Assembly (NCBI GenBank): GCA_008638375.1
Contig: CM018035.1
Span: forward strand, 35,500,824 to 35,564,823
Direction: 5' to 3'
Length of the DNA: 64,000 nucleotides
Origin: Nyssa sinensis
Lineage: Eukaryota > Streptophyta > Magnoliopsida > Cornales > Nyssaceae
The position numbers were made by a program, and so were the translations under genes. Below the pieces are notes generated by a model. The model had not been told where the DNA came from. It was given only the letters and a program-made list of their open reading frames with translations, and searched no databases. This document shows positions 1-12,244 of the stretch, one piece after another (the first letter of the stretch is position 1; every line of letters begins with the position of its first letter).

Positions 1-175
1 ACTTGTTCTGATTCTTAGAATCGGGGTGGCTTTTTAGTGGCTCTAGCCACCTTAGGTTTTAACGCGTCTAGATCTGTTAGAGTATGTGGGTAAGAGAAGA
101 GTCCAGAGAGGTATAGGTCCTATTCCTTATAGAGTTAGAGTTGTTCTAGGCTCTGCGTGTTGTTTTCTTGTCAGG
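1..175 (-). pseudogene. Tat/Ogre-like gag remnant, distal part
   Basis: The reverse complement translates, with several stops, into a stretch recognisable as the C-terminal part of a Ty3/gypsy Tat-lineage gag: a Y-T-S-L segment followed by L-R-W-x-E-P-L-K and a lysine/asparagine-rich tail of the kind that precedes the zinc knuckle in this group. It is the continuation of the gag remnant at 14112-15454, from which it was separated by the solo LTR at 176-14111. The window edge cuts it. Lineage is assigned from memory of family motifs, not from a search. Confidence 0.6.
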
Positions 176-827
176 TGTCACGACCCGAAATCTACCATGT
201 GCAGATCTGGCATTGCAACCCTGATTCGACTCAATTGCCAAACCCGATCCTTTTCTTTTTAACTTTAACTTAACATTTATATGCGAATATTTTTAACATG
301 CAACCAACAATTTAATAAACAGCGGAAGACTTAATAATTTTTTTTATTTATAATACTAAAGTTCATTTAATTATACAGACCCAAAAATTTCAAATACAAC
401 TACCCCCAGGACATGGGATGATGGGAGAACATAGGACATATACTATACTTTACTACCAAAATAATCCCTGCAATACATATATCTACAATAACCCTATGCC
501 TGTTCGGGATTCTAATCCCTACTTTCAAACTGTGGCGTCATTACCTGAAATAGTCAAAGTATCTATATGAGCTATGAAAACTCATTAAGTAATTCCTTTG
601 CTCTGTCAGGCGCGAGTCAACACAAGAGGTTTATAAACAAGATACACTAAGTTATAACAACCTGATAATCAATCAAGAAAGTATGATATCAATAGTAGTA
701 AGTCACATCATGTCAAGCAATTGAACTGACCCCTTGGGTCTAAGGCACATCTCATGATAACAACAACAATAATTATCCAATAAATGCAATAATGGACGTA
801 ATAATAATCATAGTTAATGTATAACCC

Positions 828-1057
828 TAGGACCTGGCATACCTTTTTGCAATCAAATCCCTCTATCTGACTTGCTCACGCACACCCTGCCCTACTAACA
901 TTAGGACCCGGCTTACCCTTTTGCAATCAAATCCACCATCTGACTTGCTCATGTAAACCCTGCTCTACTCTATAGTTGATGGTAGTAGACCCTGGCCTAC
1001 CCTTTTGCAATCAGATTCACCATCAAACTTGCTCATGTAGACCCTAATCTACTCCTC
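828..1057. repeat. Three-copy ~80-bp tandem repeat in LTR A
   Basis: Three degenerate units carry the same order of words: a GGACC(C/T)GGC start, then TTTTGCAATCA near 844, 917 and 1003, then CTTGCTCA and CCCTG...CTACT. Spacing is about 74 and 85 bp. Other family I LTRs in the window hold unrelated tandem repeats at a comparable place. Confidence 0.8.
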
Positions 1058-2234
1058 ATTTTTGTAGTTGATTTTAGTATTTAAATGGACATTTTCACTA
1101 TGCACCACTTGGCATTTAATAATGTATGAAATGATCATGATTCTCACTCAGAGTATAAAATATGACTGTGCAATATTCAAGCATCATATATCAAACTGTA
1201 TAATGATCACATGCTCAAAATATAGCATTTAATTCAATAATATTCACGAACTAGAACAAACATCAATGTAATTCAATAACATTTGAAGGCATAAACACAA
1301 TATGGCAATAACAAGAACACATGCATAATACAGCTAGGATTTTGTCACGTACAGAGATCGGATTTTACTTACCTTTACTGTATAACCGAGAAAGTCAGAT
1401 ATCCTTCTCCTTCCCTTTTGACGTTCCTAGTATTCAGGAAATACATTTCAGTCTATCATATACATAGTCTATGCTATTCATCAAATTTTATGCATCATTG
1501 CTATAAGTTTCTCTTTTGCTAATTTAGACTCCACTATTGAGTCCGAGACATCAAAGAAAGTCGGTTTAGGCTTTCACGGACTTTAATTCGGACATCTGTA
1601 CTGAAAATGGCAAAATGGTCATTTTGTACTTTTACGTGTCTTTATTTTTCAGGACCTAATTTCTCAAATCGGATTTTACCGTTGAGTCCGGAATGTCCAA
1701 AATAATAAAGATTGACTATTTATTTGACTAGTTTGGAAATTGGGATTATTTCCTTTAATTTAATTTATTTTAAATCAATTAAAACAATAATATATATTAT
1801 ATTAGGCAAAATATAGCATGTAACACCCCGACTCTGTATAATTAATAATTAAATAATTAATTATTAATTAGTACCGGCTTAAGGAATAATTAAGGAAATT
1901 AACCTTAATCTCCCGGTGGTCACACTAGACCAATAGAATGATTAAACATGTCCGAGAATAGGGTATAATACCCGAACCTAATTATCCATTAATTAGGTGA
2001 GATAATGTCAATTTAACACTGACGGAATTCGAATTAATTAACCACGGAAATCCCGAATGAGTAATAAATGACACGGAACCTCTGACACTGTAGATAACTG
2101 AAATATGAAACTCTCGGAACAAACCGCATCGAAAAAGGAGTTACGGAATGAAAGTTATGAGGCAAACATCAGAAACTGAATTAATGCGCAGTCAAACAGG
2201 GCCTTAGCCCAAAATGTGGAAAAATGGCCAAATT

Positions 2235-2311
2235 GGTGGTCAAGGGGAATTGAACCCTTGACCTATGGAGGGGAAGAATTTTATCCAAAAAACTTACCAG
2301 TTAGGCTACCC
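2235..2311 (-). other. tRNA-like module (A box + B box), antisense in LTR B
   Basis: Read on the - strand, this 77-nt stretch has an A-box-like TAGCCTAACTGG near its 5' end and a B-box-like GGTTCAATTCC in a T-arm-like hairpin with a perfect 9-bp stem (GGTCAAGGG / CCCTTGACC). Length and spacing are those of a tRNA. The acceptor stem does not close beyond about three pairs and no clear anticodon arm forms, so it is tRNA-derived or tRNA-mimicking rather than a working tRNA gene. Similar modules lie in five other LTRs of the window. Confidence 0.55.
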
Positions 2312-3954
2312 ATTATTTTGTGCATATATATGCAACTTATTTGTATATATCTCTGTATTGCCCTAACTTGCCACCCAAAGCAACCAATGAGGTTACATGC
2401 AAACCCCATATGATGGATTAAATCAGCTTCCCTCAGCCCACATCAGCCCTAAACCCCACTGAATCTCTGATATATATATACACCTAGAGATGTATAGGTG
2501 TGTGTATATATATTCATACCTAATAAGTGTGGTTCAAAGTGGGTCACAAGGAGGCCTTGTGTGTCTCGGGTGGGGAGGAAAGGAATTAGAAACCAACTGC
2601 CTGTGTGTGTTTGCTCGTTAGAGAGAGAGGGCTGCATGTACGTGTGTATCCATGGCTTGTGTGTATACAAGCTTGTGCATGCCTATTGTTTACATGGAAA
2701 TGCACCAAAGGACAGAGGGGAACTGAAGCATGACTGAACTGAGGCAGCCACCGAGGTCGTGCCTGAACCAAGCCAGAGGAGAGACTGCCACTGTTGAAGG
2801 TAAAAATTCAAATTTTTCCTTCAATTATTGGTTTGAATTTTTAGAATTGTTTTGAGGAAATTCTGAGGCTATAAGGACTGTAATTGCATGCATGTTAGCT
2901 AGACTAAAAATCTGGGTTGTTTAAGCATAAGAAGGACCATCGGACTGCTTGGAATTCAAGCAAAAACCCAAATCCGCCATTAATGGACCTTAAGGTTGCA
3001 GGTCTGAATCGACCTCAACCAAACCAATTACTGAGGGTCCGAACATGAACTAGACATTCCTAGGGTTCCAAATACCACTATACGCGACTGAGACTCACAC
3101 GGGAAGACCCTCAAATTTGACACTATTCTTTTCGGCCATGGAACCCAAAACCTGAGATAGGCTTGCAAACTGAAATTTATAAATGGGGAATTGAAGCCCC
3201 TATCCTAAGGGTCACAAAGAACCAAACCGTGTGCGATTTGGTTGAGGAACAAGGCCACACGGCCGAACTGAAATAATGCGCAATAATCGGTTCTACCGAG
3301 CTTAATCCTTGGATTCGAGGCACCAAATCGATGCCAAGTTGTTGGAATCACTCCTAAGGACTGATTAGAACCAAAAACAGTTGGAAACCGTGCTTGAAAT
3401 GGCACGAAATAGAGAAAAATGGGGACTGGGAATTAGGGCAACAGTATACTGGTTGGTGAAGAAGACGACGAGTCGACCGAGTCGACTCGTCCAACACGTC
3501 CAAACCCACCGAACTGACTCACACACGTGTCGACGTATGAACTGGCCACCGCATTAATGAAACGGCACAGTTTTGGTTTTAATGTTTTAAAATTCTGGAA
3601 TCCGACTATTTGGTAACACAGAAATAAAATTAGAAATTGAATTGGGGCATGACATAAACACGGATAAGGACCAATTTGGGATATGAGGGATATGTTATCC
3701 CGGTTCTCTGGGGGACCTGAACCGGCTGATTCAGTTGATAAAGGGACCGGTTTAGGGTTTTGAATTGAAAACCCAATGGCCCACTGTTTGAAATTAAAAA
3801 ACTGAACCAGAACTTTTGTAAATTGGTTTTTGACCCAACAGTTTTGGGGAATTACACAGTGGCCTAGACTTCTGAAAATTTATACATTTAAGCCCTGAAT
3901 AAATTAATTAAATAATAAAATAATTATTTAATTATTTTATTAAATAGGTAAAAT

Positions 3955-5150
3955 TACAATTTTACCCCTAGACATTAAATATGTCAAACGGAGTCCAAAT
4001 TAAGTAAATAAATAGTGTATTTTCACTATTTCAAATATTCTGGACTCAATGGTACAGTCCGATTTTGGAAATACAGTCCTGAAAAATACAGACCCGTAAG
4101 TGATAAATGACCGAACTGCCCCTGATGGCACCCAGACCCAAATAAAAATGTCAGATAGCCTATTTTGACTATCTCGGGCATTCTGGACTCAACGGTGAGG
4201 TCCGTTTAATGAACTGAGGTCCCGAAAAATACAGACACATAAAGTGTAAATGACCGAATTGCCCTTAATGATACCCAGGGCCGATTAAACATAACAGACA
4301 GTCCAATTTCACTATGTTGGACGCTCTGGACCTAATGGTGAGGTCCATTTTATGAACTGACGTGCCGAAAAATACGACACATGAAATTACCAAATTACCC
4401 CTGATACCGTACGAGACCTAAACAAAGTCCGATTGGGACGAAACTGATACCGGTAGGAGCCCAGACACTGGTGAGACTGTATACTTGATTAGATGACGAA
4501 TCGGGGTCAAAATTGCACAAAACGTAAAATGACCAAAATACCCCTGAGCACTGTAAGTGCAAAGTAGAGGTCGAATAAAGGTCAAACTGATCTGATAAAT
4601 TATCATAGGGATAATTATGAACACTGAAGGGCTAAATAAGACTCCGAGACAGTCAACGCGTAAAACGAGAAATGATCGATGTGTCCCGACGATCTAAAGC
4701 AAATACCAAATGAAGTCCAAGGGACTTACAAATTTATACATGAGATATATGGGACGTTCTGAGGACCATGATAGGGTCCGGGGCAAAAATGACAAAATTA
4801 CCATTTTGCCCCTAGGACTAAATAAGTACCCAACTGATACCGATTAAAGTCTAAAAGACTTAAAACTTCATATATACGATATATGGGATATTCTGAGGAC
4901 CATAACAGGGTCCGGGATAAGAATGGCAAAATTATCATTTTGCCCCTATGGTTAAAATGAGAACCTAACTTATACCGATTGGAGTCCAAAGGACGTAGAA
5001 CTTTGTACTTAAGATATAAAGACTATTCCGAAGACCACGACAGGGTCCGGGACAAGAATGGTAAAATTATCATTTTGCCCCTAAGGTTGAATGAGTGCCT
5101 GACTGATAACAATTGAAGTCTAAATAACTTAGGATATAATCCTAATAACT
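3955..5150 (+). repeat. Array of ~9 degenerate 125-145-bp units in LTR B
   Basis: Units are marked by a recurrent (A/T)CC(A/G)(A/T)(A/T)TTGCCCCT-like word at about 3961, 4117, 4261, 4397, 4541, 4685, 4809, 4942 and 5079. It is followed by GGACTCAA(T/C)GGT-like and GGTCC(G/C)-like words. The units starting near 4685, 4809 and 4942 resemble each other most (shared GATATATGGGA and AGGGTCCGGG), which suggests a more recent local amplification. The other LTRs in the window carry two to four units of the same kind. Confidence 0.75.
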
Positions 5151-5789
5151 GCTAAGCCTAATTAAAGAAAGAAATAGCCTCGAGTGAGACCCAATGGAAG
5201 GGCGATAGGCTACTAGGCTACCTTAGGTAATCCGATAGATACCTAAGATGACGAATGAGACCTGAATGGATGAGTTCTGATCTGTCTGTGATTGATGATT
5301 ATTATTCAGGATATACATGGAGATGTCTGACGTACCTGGAGGTTATCGGATTATTTATGCAAGGAAATAGGCGTAAAGTTTGTGAGTAACTTCTGACACT
5401 GTTTTGATACTGTCCCTTGATTTACTGATCTGTTTTGAATGCAATTATTTAAGTGCAATTATTTGAATGCATGCCTTTTCGTACTATATCACTTATGACA
5501 TGGTTTTAGTCCTTTTAAATAATTGACTATATTCCTGATCCCTGTGCTAGCATTCCGTACTGTTTTGCCCGTTTTGAACTGTTGAGATAAAATGGATATA
5601 TTGAACCATTATTTCTGAAACGATTAAATAAACCATGTGATATAGGCAAAGAACAACATTTTGTTGTATCGTACAGCTTTGTAAAGTATATTGTCTGAAT
5701 GCTATATTTTTTAAATGTATGTACTTAATGTACGCCCTTTGTATCACATTCCACGTGATGTGCTTGTATCCTTCGAATTAGGAATTCCG

Positions 5790-6290
5790 TTCAGTTCGGT
5801 TATGTGCTGTCCGTTAATGATATGTCTGCCTCGATTGATATGTTCCGTCTAGTTCTGACATGTTCCGTCCGTTAATGATGTTAAGTCCGCCTTGATTGAT
5901 ATATGGTCCAGTTCCGTTGTGTATTGTCCGTTGATGATACGTCTGTCTTGATTGAAACATTGTTCAGTCCAGTTATGATTAGTTCCGACAGTGATGTGTC
6001 CCTGACTTGATTGTTATATTGTTTCTACCCAGTTCCGTTATGTTGTGTCCTGTTCATAATTTGCCTGTGTCTTGATTAGTGTATTGTTTCCGTTTAGTTC
6101 CGTTATAATTTTATCCGTTTGCGATATGCCTTTGCTTGACTGATGTATTGTTTCCGTTCGATTCCGACATGTTCCGTCCGTTGATGATCTGTCTGTCTTG
6201 ATTGATATATGGTCCAGTTCCGTTATGATTCGTTCCGTTAATGAAGAGTCTGTGTCTTGACCGATATATTAGCAATAGTTATTGTTCTGA
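5790..6290 (+). repeat. Array of ~8 degenerate 60-bp units in LTR B
   Basis: The words CTTGATTGATAT, GTTCCGT and CCGTT(A/G)ATGAT recur in order. The CTTGATT word lies at about 5832, 5894, 5947, 6006, 6072, 6134, 6198 and 6255, a mean spacing near 60 bp. The block is pyrimidine-rich and contains no ORF. I did not find it in the other LTRs of the window. Confidence 0.75.
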
Positions 6291-7018
6291 CCGATTGGTT
6301 ATGTCATGTTCCGATCCGTTTGTATTATCTGTTCGATTCTGTTTTATTGTACTAGACTGCTTATGAAATGGATTTATAAAAATAGTTATTTTGAAATGAC
6401 TAAATTATCCATGTGCCTTGGAAGCACAAAACTGGTTTTGAAACCCATGATAGGGAATCTGTGTTACTCACTGGGCTTATTTAAGCTCACCCCATTATTC
6501 TGACATTTTTTCAGGAATTACCTCCATTGGATTAGAAGGTACTATGACATGACGTGAATAGGCCAAGTGGCATCGCAAGTAAGGATCTGATGGCACTGAA
6601 TTGTAGAGACTGGTTTATTGTGGATTGAACCTGGTTATTCCGGCGAGTGGTATGTTATGACTGACTTGACTGATATATACTAGATAGACATGGCTCATGG
6701 AACTAATGGTACTCTAGAGATATTAGATATGCTCTGTTGTTATATGCTTGATTTTATATATGCTCTGAGATTAGAATTGTTGACTGACTGGATTTAGTCT
6801 TGCTCTGTGATACATATACTTAAAATGGATAAGTGAGTTGCATTCCCGTGACACAAAGAAAAAGTTTTAAATTCCGCTGCATCTGACCCTACAGTTGGAG
6901 TGCAATTCGTCGGAAAGTTCAGAATTTGCCTTTGGTTGGTCGCGTCGCGACCGACTGGCAGTCACGTCCTCGACATCCGTGTAGGGTGGGGTTCGGGATG
7001 TGACATAGCACATGTGCC

Positions 7019-7090
7019 ATAATGGCACAGCGGCTCCCACGCGTGACTTAGAGTCTTCCTACTTCACGCGTCTCAGGTTCGAACCTTTGG
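7019..7090 (+). other. tRNA-like module in LTR A
   Basis: An A-box-like TGGCACAGCGG (7023-7033) is followed about 45 bp later by a perfect B-box-like GGTTCGAACCT (about 7076-7086). Between them CACGCGT and its partner ACGCG can form an arm. It is antisense to LTR A, which runs on the - strand. Acceptor-stem pairing is poor, so it is not called as a tRNA gene. Confidence 0.5.
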
Positions 7091-7190
7091 GGAGACTGCT
7101 GTTCCATTTTTCTTTATTTAGCTACAGTCCAAGCAGTGGATAGTAGCCTAATCCTAGAATAGGATATGTAGTCTCAATCAGGGTTAATAA

Positions 7191-7676
7191 TGTAATACCC
7201 CAACCCAAAAATACCGGGTCATATGACACGTATTACGAGGTTAAGAGAAATTAGTGTAAAGATTGTACACTTAAGAAAATAATTAATTATTTAGAATAAT
7301 TAATTAATTAAATATAAGAAATTATTTATTAATTATAATTAAATATTATGACACACACTTACACACATGGAAGGTGTATTGTGTGTATGTATATGTGGCC
7401 AAGTATGTATGCATGTATGTATATAAATGAATTGAATATATGTATATATATGTAATTATCTAAAGTATGAACAGTAGTGTGAGTGTGTTTGTCGGTTGAT
7501 ATATGTGTGTGTGTTTAGGTGTGTTAGTGTGTGTGTTATATTATATGTATATATATGTTCAAAATATCAACCTACACATTAATGTAAAGCCACAAGTGGG
7601 CTGATTTGAGAGGAGTGATAGGAAAGGGGACTGCAGCTAATGTATGGGCTAGTATGTGTGTGTAAGTGAGTGAGTG

Positions 7677-7712
<36 letters not shown>

Positions 7713-10700
7713 CAAAATATCTTACACAATTAAATGTAAAGTAGGAATGGGGAAGAGCAAAATTTATGAGATGGAAATCAGGTTTATGAGAAGTGAAAGG
7801 AGGGTGGCCGTGAGGTCATGCAGAGAGAGAGAGAATGGAGGAGAGAGAAGGGTCAGTTGCCTTCTTTAAAAAGCCAAAGCATGCATTTCATGCTTCCCCC
7901 TAAAGAAACAAACTGAATAAGGCAGAAATTGAGAGGCTAAGAAGAGATTCAGAGCAAGAAGAAGAAGGAAACAGTGAAAAAGGTGAGAAATGTGAAAATT
8001 ATCATTTTTCTCTCTCTAGAATTTTCCTATGTATAAACTGTTTTAAGCCTTCATTTTGTATATGTGATATGTAGAACATGTTTGACTCGTTTAAGCATGA
8101 AATCTAAGCTTAAAAACGGTTAAAAACATCCAACCCAGAAGTGGCAGCCATTGAAGATCTTGCTTACAACAGGTCTGAATCCATCACCACCAAACCTTGT
8201 TTGGTCTACTAAGACAAAAACTAGACCCTACGAGCAACCTAAAAACCTATGACCACGATCACAAAACCCAAAAATTGACCCCCATATGTTGAGTTGCAGG
8301 TACGGATTTCAAAACCCAACCTCACAAACTCACTTTTAAACCCATTTTTGCGAATGGAAAATGAAACCCCATGAAGAGGAGATCACAACAAAACAAACCT
8401 TAGGTGATTTGGCTCATAAATAAGCATTTACGATCAATTTAAAGGTTTGAATTATCAAGCCTTCAAACGAGCAAACAAAACCAATTCGAACTTCAAAATG
8501 AATGCCAAACTGATTGTTTATACTTTAGGAACAATTTGAGATCAAAAAAGTGGAGATTAGTTGAGTGGAAAGTCACGAAATTAAAGAAAATGGAAAACTG
8601 TAACTAGGGCAACACGAGGGTGATCGTGGGGAAGATGACACTGTTCGGGTCGGTTCGGGTCAAATCGGGTTCGGGTCGGAACCCGACCCATCACATAAAA
8701 CGGTTAAGTAGGACGGTGTCGTTTTGGCTTATGTTTTAATTTTTAAACCATTAGGGCTGATGTCATCATGATGTCAGCATCACGTAATTAACCCAACCAG
8801 ACCGGATTAGTTCAGTTGAAACTGGACCGGTTCACTTACAATAGAACTGAACCAACTGGTTCAGACTGAAATTTTGGAAAATTCTATTTTGACCCTAGAG
8901 TTTCTAAGAAATTCCACTGTGGCCCAACTAAGGGAAATTTTATGCAATTATACCCCTAGAAAAATAATTAAATAATTAATTTAATTATTTTATAAATAAA
9001 AAAAAATTACTATTTTACCCTTGGGTCATAAATAAAGCAAATGAAGTCCAAATTAAACATATGAATAGTGTATTTTAACTATTTTGGATATTCTGAGACT
9101 AATGGCGAGGTCCGTCTTGCGAGACGGGGCCCCAAAAAATAAAGATACGTAAAGGGGTAAAATGACCAATTACCCCTGGTACCCCTAAAGCCAAATTAAA
9201 ACCAGAGAAGGTCTAAATTGACTTTCTTCAACATTCCGGACTCAATGGTAGAGTCCAAACTACGAAATGAAGTACGGAAAAATATGACACGTAAATAGGT
9301 AAAATGATCATTTTGCCTTTTACATACAAAAGTCTGAATTAAATTCTAAGAAAGCCTAAACTGACTTTCTTCGACGTTCCGGACTCAATGGTAGAGTCTA
9401 TTCGACCAAAAGAAATGTCTAAAATAAAAGACATAAAATTTGATGAATAGCATCTGTTAGATGACTATAAACTAGAATATCGCCAAAGTACTAAACTGAG
9501 GCAAGTACGAGGAAATAAAGTACGAGAAGATCCGACAAGAAAACATGTGAAGTAATTAAATTTAAATTAAAGTTAATGGAGCTACTAGAAGAGTATAAAT
9601 TGAAATGAAATTAATTCCTAACACATTAAATTGTGTCATAGGATAAGAGTACGAGTACATATGAAACTATAAATCGGTTAGGATTTAATACGATCTAAGC
9701 ATAAGTTAAGAAGTATTAATAGGTGATATTGTAGTGATGTGAAGTTAATGAAGTTATTATGAATTGTTCTTAGGAACTACAAGGAAAGTGGGAAAGCGCA
9801 TTTTTAGCACTAACCCTAAAGGACCAAAGTGAGTAACCTTGTGTTTGAAGTGGAGATTTAACTCCATGAATTTGAAGAAGTTTTAAGTTCAAAATATGTA
9901 AAGCATTTGAATATCAAATTCAGTATTTACGTGATTCTTGTTTTAAATATTCTGTTCTTATAAAATTGTGACATGCTCATAAATAGCTTTCAGCTACAGT
10001 TTTTCTTTAAAAATATGTTTTCAGCTGTCTAAGTTTAAAATTCCAAACCTTATTCAATATTCTGAATTTGCATGCGAAGATTTTATGAAGTCATGAAAAG
10101 TGTTTATTTGAAGAAGCCATGTGATAAATGTATTTGAAATACAAGAGAAATGGTGCATAAGCACTCACAGATTTTTGGGTTGTACGGAACTCAATTAATC
10201 TGTAAAAATATGATGGGATTTTGGGTTACACGGAACTCAATTGACTGTCGAAATGCCAGGTAGCAGGATCTGATCCCCTTGGTACTGGATATCTCTATTG
10301 TAGCATTGCAGTAAAACGGGAGTCCGGTTCGAAACGGATTCTACTAACGAAAGTGATAAGATGACATGTATAATAATGGAAGCAGGTTTTACCCACATTA
10401 TTATGCATACTTACATGTGTTGAAATATACATTTTATTTGAAGAAGTACATGTTTTAAAGTTATATACTCTATTTGACGAAGTACGAGTTTAGCTTGAAT
10501 ACTTTAAATGTTTCAAAGCTATCTATTTTATGAAATGCATATGTTTCGAGTTATATACTCTATTTGACAAAGTACGAGTTTAGCTTAAATACTTTAAATG
10601 TTTCAAAGCTATCTGTTTTAAGAAATGCATATGTTCTATGTTCAAGTGTACAAGCAATTGGCAGTGAATGTTTTACAAACTCTTACGTACTCAACCACTG

Positions 10701-11211
10701 CTAATTGAAACCCCATGACGAATGCTGGAATTACTCACAAGCTTAGATTAGCTTACCCAAATTTTTATTTGGACCCCCCTTTCAAGTGATTAAGGGCAGT
10801 TTTGATTAGAAGACGATGATGAAGAATCTGCCATTTTTGGGAAGACATGTTAAGTAGTTTCTTTAGGAAACTTGTGAACATTACTAGTATATTTTGTATT
10901 AGAAGATCGGCACACTGTTATGTATAAGCCCCACGGGGCAAACAAACATGTATTATATTTATGAAGTCTTTAAGTTTTATTATGCTCTGAATGTATGATC
11001 ATGTATGTTATGTAAAGAGCGGCAGTGCCAGACGGATGTGCGTAATTTAAACATAAGAAAAGAAAAGAAAAAGTTTTTCACGCTTCCGCAATCACAGGTC
11101 GCACATCTATTCGGTACCGCTGCTTATGTGAGCCTTTGCCCTAAGGTCCTCGGGCCTGAAGATGGCGGTCGCAATACGAGATCAGCACAGGGTGGGTTTC
11201 GGGTCGTGACA
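7191..11211 (+). mobile_element. Solo LTR C (family I)
   Basis: Starts TGTAATACCCCAACCC at 7191 and ends GGGTTTCGGGTCGTGACA at 11211, with a perfect TSD AATAA (7186-7190, 11212-11216). It is 4021 bp long and inserted into LTR A. Units of the shared ~150-bp motif lie at about 9010-9420, for example GTTCCGGACTCAATGG followed by AAAATGATCATTTTGCC. No coding sequence, primer-binding site or polypurine tract is visible. A pyrimidine/purine-rich and TA-rich tract occupies 7330-7720. Confidence 0.85.
10461..10640. repeat. 90-bp tandem duplication in LTR C
   Basis: Two adjacent 90-bp copies start at TATATACTCTATTTGAC (10462 and 10552) and differ at only a handful of positions. The near identity points to a recent event compared with the decayed arrays elsewhere. 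Confidence 0.85.
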
Positions 11212-12244
11212 AATAAATTAGCCTTCCTAACTCTATAACCAAACAGGTATAAATCAGGTTTTAAATTTAAAAATCAGAACTCCTAAACGACGCGTTCCAA
11301 ACCCATTTAGCCCAAAATGACGTAGTGTCGCTACTACTGTTCATATCCCCTCTTCGATTTTCTGGTAAAGCTCCGATCACCCTCTCTGGCGATGGTGATC
11401 GGAATCTGCAAATTTCAAGTTTTCAAACTCATGTTTTAAGTAGTTTTTTATCCATTTTCACTTCTAAACTATCCTAAAACATTTTTAAAGCATTTAGGTA
11501 ACAGTTTGGACTCTCAAAACTACATGAACAATTACAAAATCAAGGATTTTCAATTTCTCGATCACTCTTATTTTACCTCAGTTCTAACCTATTTTCTCAC
11601 TGTTTTAGCCCTTTATAAGCTCTATGCATTTTCTGCACCTCAAGGGATCAAGTTCTAACCGTTTATTTTCAATTTAAGACATAAATTCATAAGACCCGAT
11701 TCTCTCTCTAAAACCTGCAACTGCAGTTTTCTCACTCATCCCTTAACCAATTTACACCATTTAACTTGCAACAGACTCTAAATTTCATGCTCTTTAAGGT
11801 GCTATACTTTAGATATGCATTCATGCTTCTAAATTCAAAAATTGAATTGTAACCCTTACCTCTTTTTCTGAATTCTAAAGTTGTAGTAACTCCTCATTCC
11901 TTCCTTCCTCTCCTTCTCTTTTCTTCTTTGTTTCCCTCCCTTAAGCATGCAGTGTACGCTCTTGTATTTATAGAATAATTTTCACTGCCCGCAGCCCCTC
12001 TTTCCTTTTTCTTTCCTAACCACTTTTATTGACTTCCTTTTTTCTGATTTTGGCTTCTTTTTATTCTTTAACCCCAAGCATTGAAAGCTTGAGGGATATT
12101 TATCATATATATGTATATTATATTTATTCTTTCTTTCCCCTTATGTCTGCAGCTTCTTCCCTTTCCCCCAACACCACAAACACACACCGAATACACACAC
12201 TGCACATGCATAGTGCATGGCAGTCATACATATATATATATATA

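Larger units (their letters stand above)
1819..7005 (+). mobile_element. Solo LTR B (family I, expanded, 5.2 kb)
   Basis: Starts TGTAACACCCCGACTC at 1819 and ends GGTTCGGGATGTGACA at 7005, flanked by a perfect TSD TAGCA (1814-1818 and 7006-7010). There is no terminal direct repeat, primer-binding site, polypurine tract or coding ORF, so it reads as one LTR of 5187 bp. That is about 1.5 kb longer than its relatives here. The extra length comes from two internal tandem arrays (3955-5150 and 5790-6290). The two ends are also imperfect inverted repeats of each other over about 13 bp (TGTAACACCCCGA and TGTCACATCCCGA). Inserted into LTR A. Confidence 0.85.

Noticed and set aside
2235..2311. Functional tRNA gene
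   Set aside because: A and B boxes are present, but the acceptor stem and anticodon arm do not form properly, and the copies drift like LTR sequence.
2216..2413. 65-codon ORF with a plausible start
   Set aside because: It overlaps the tRNA-like module inside LTR B, has no family features, and is not conserved in the homologous part of LTR D.
1819..11211. Units with inverted ends (TGTAACACCCC / TGTGACA) as DNA transposons
   Set aside because: TG...CA ends, 5-bp TSDs, no transposase, and the same kind of unit (H, K) directly follows a polypurine tract after a chromodomain. They are LTRs.
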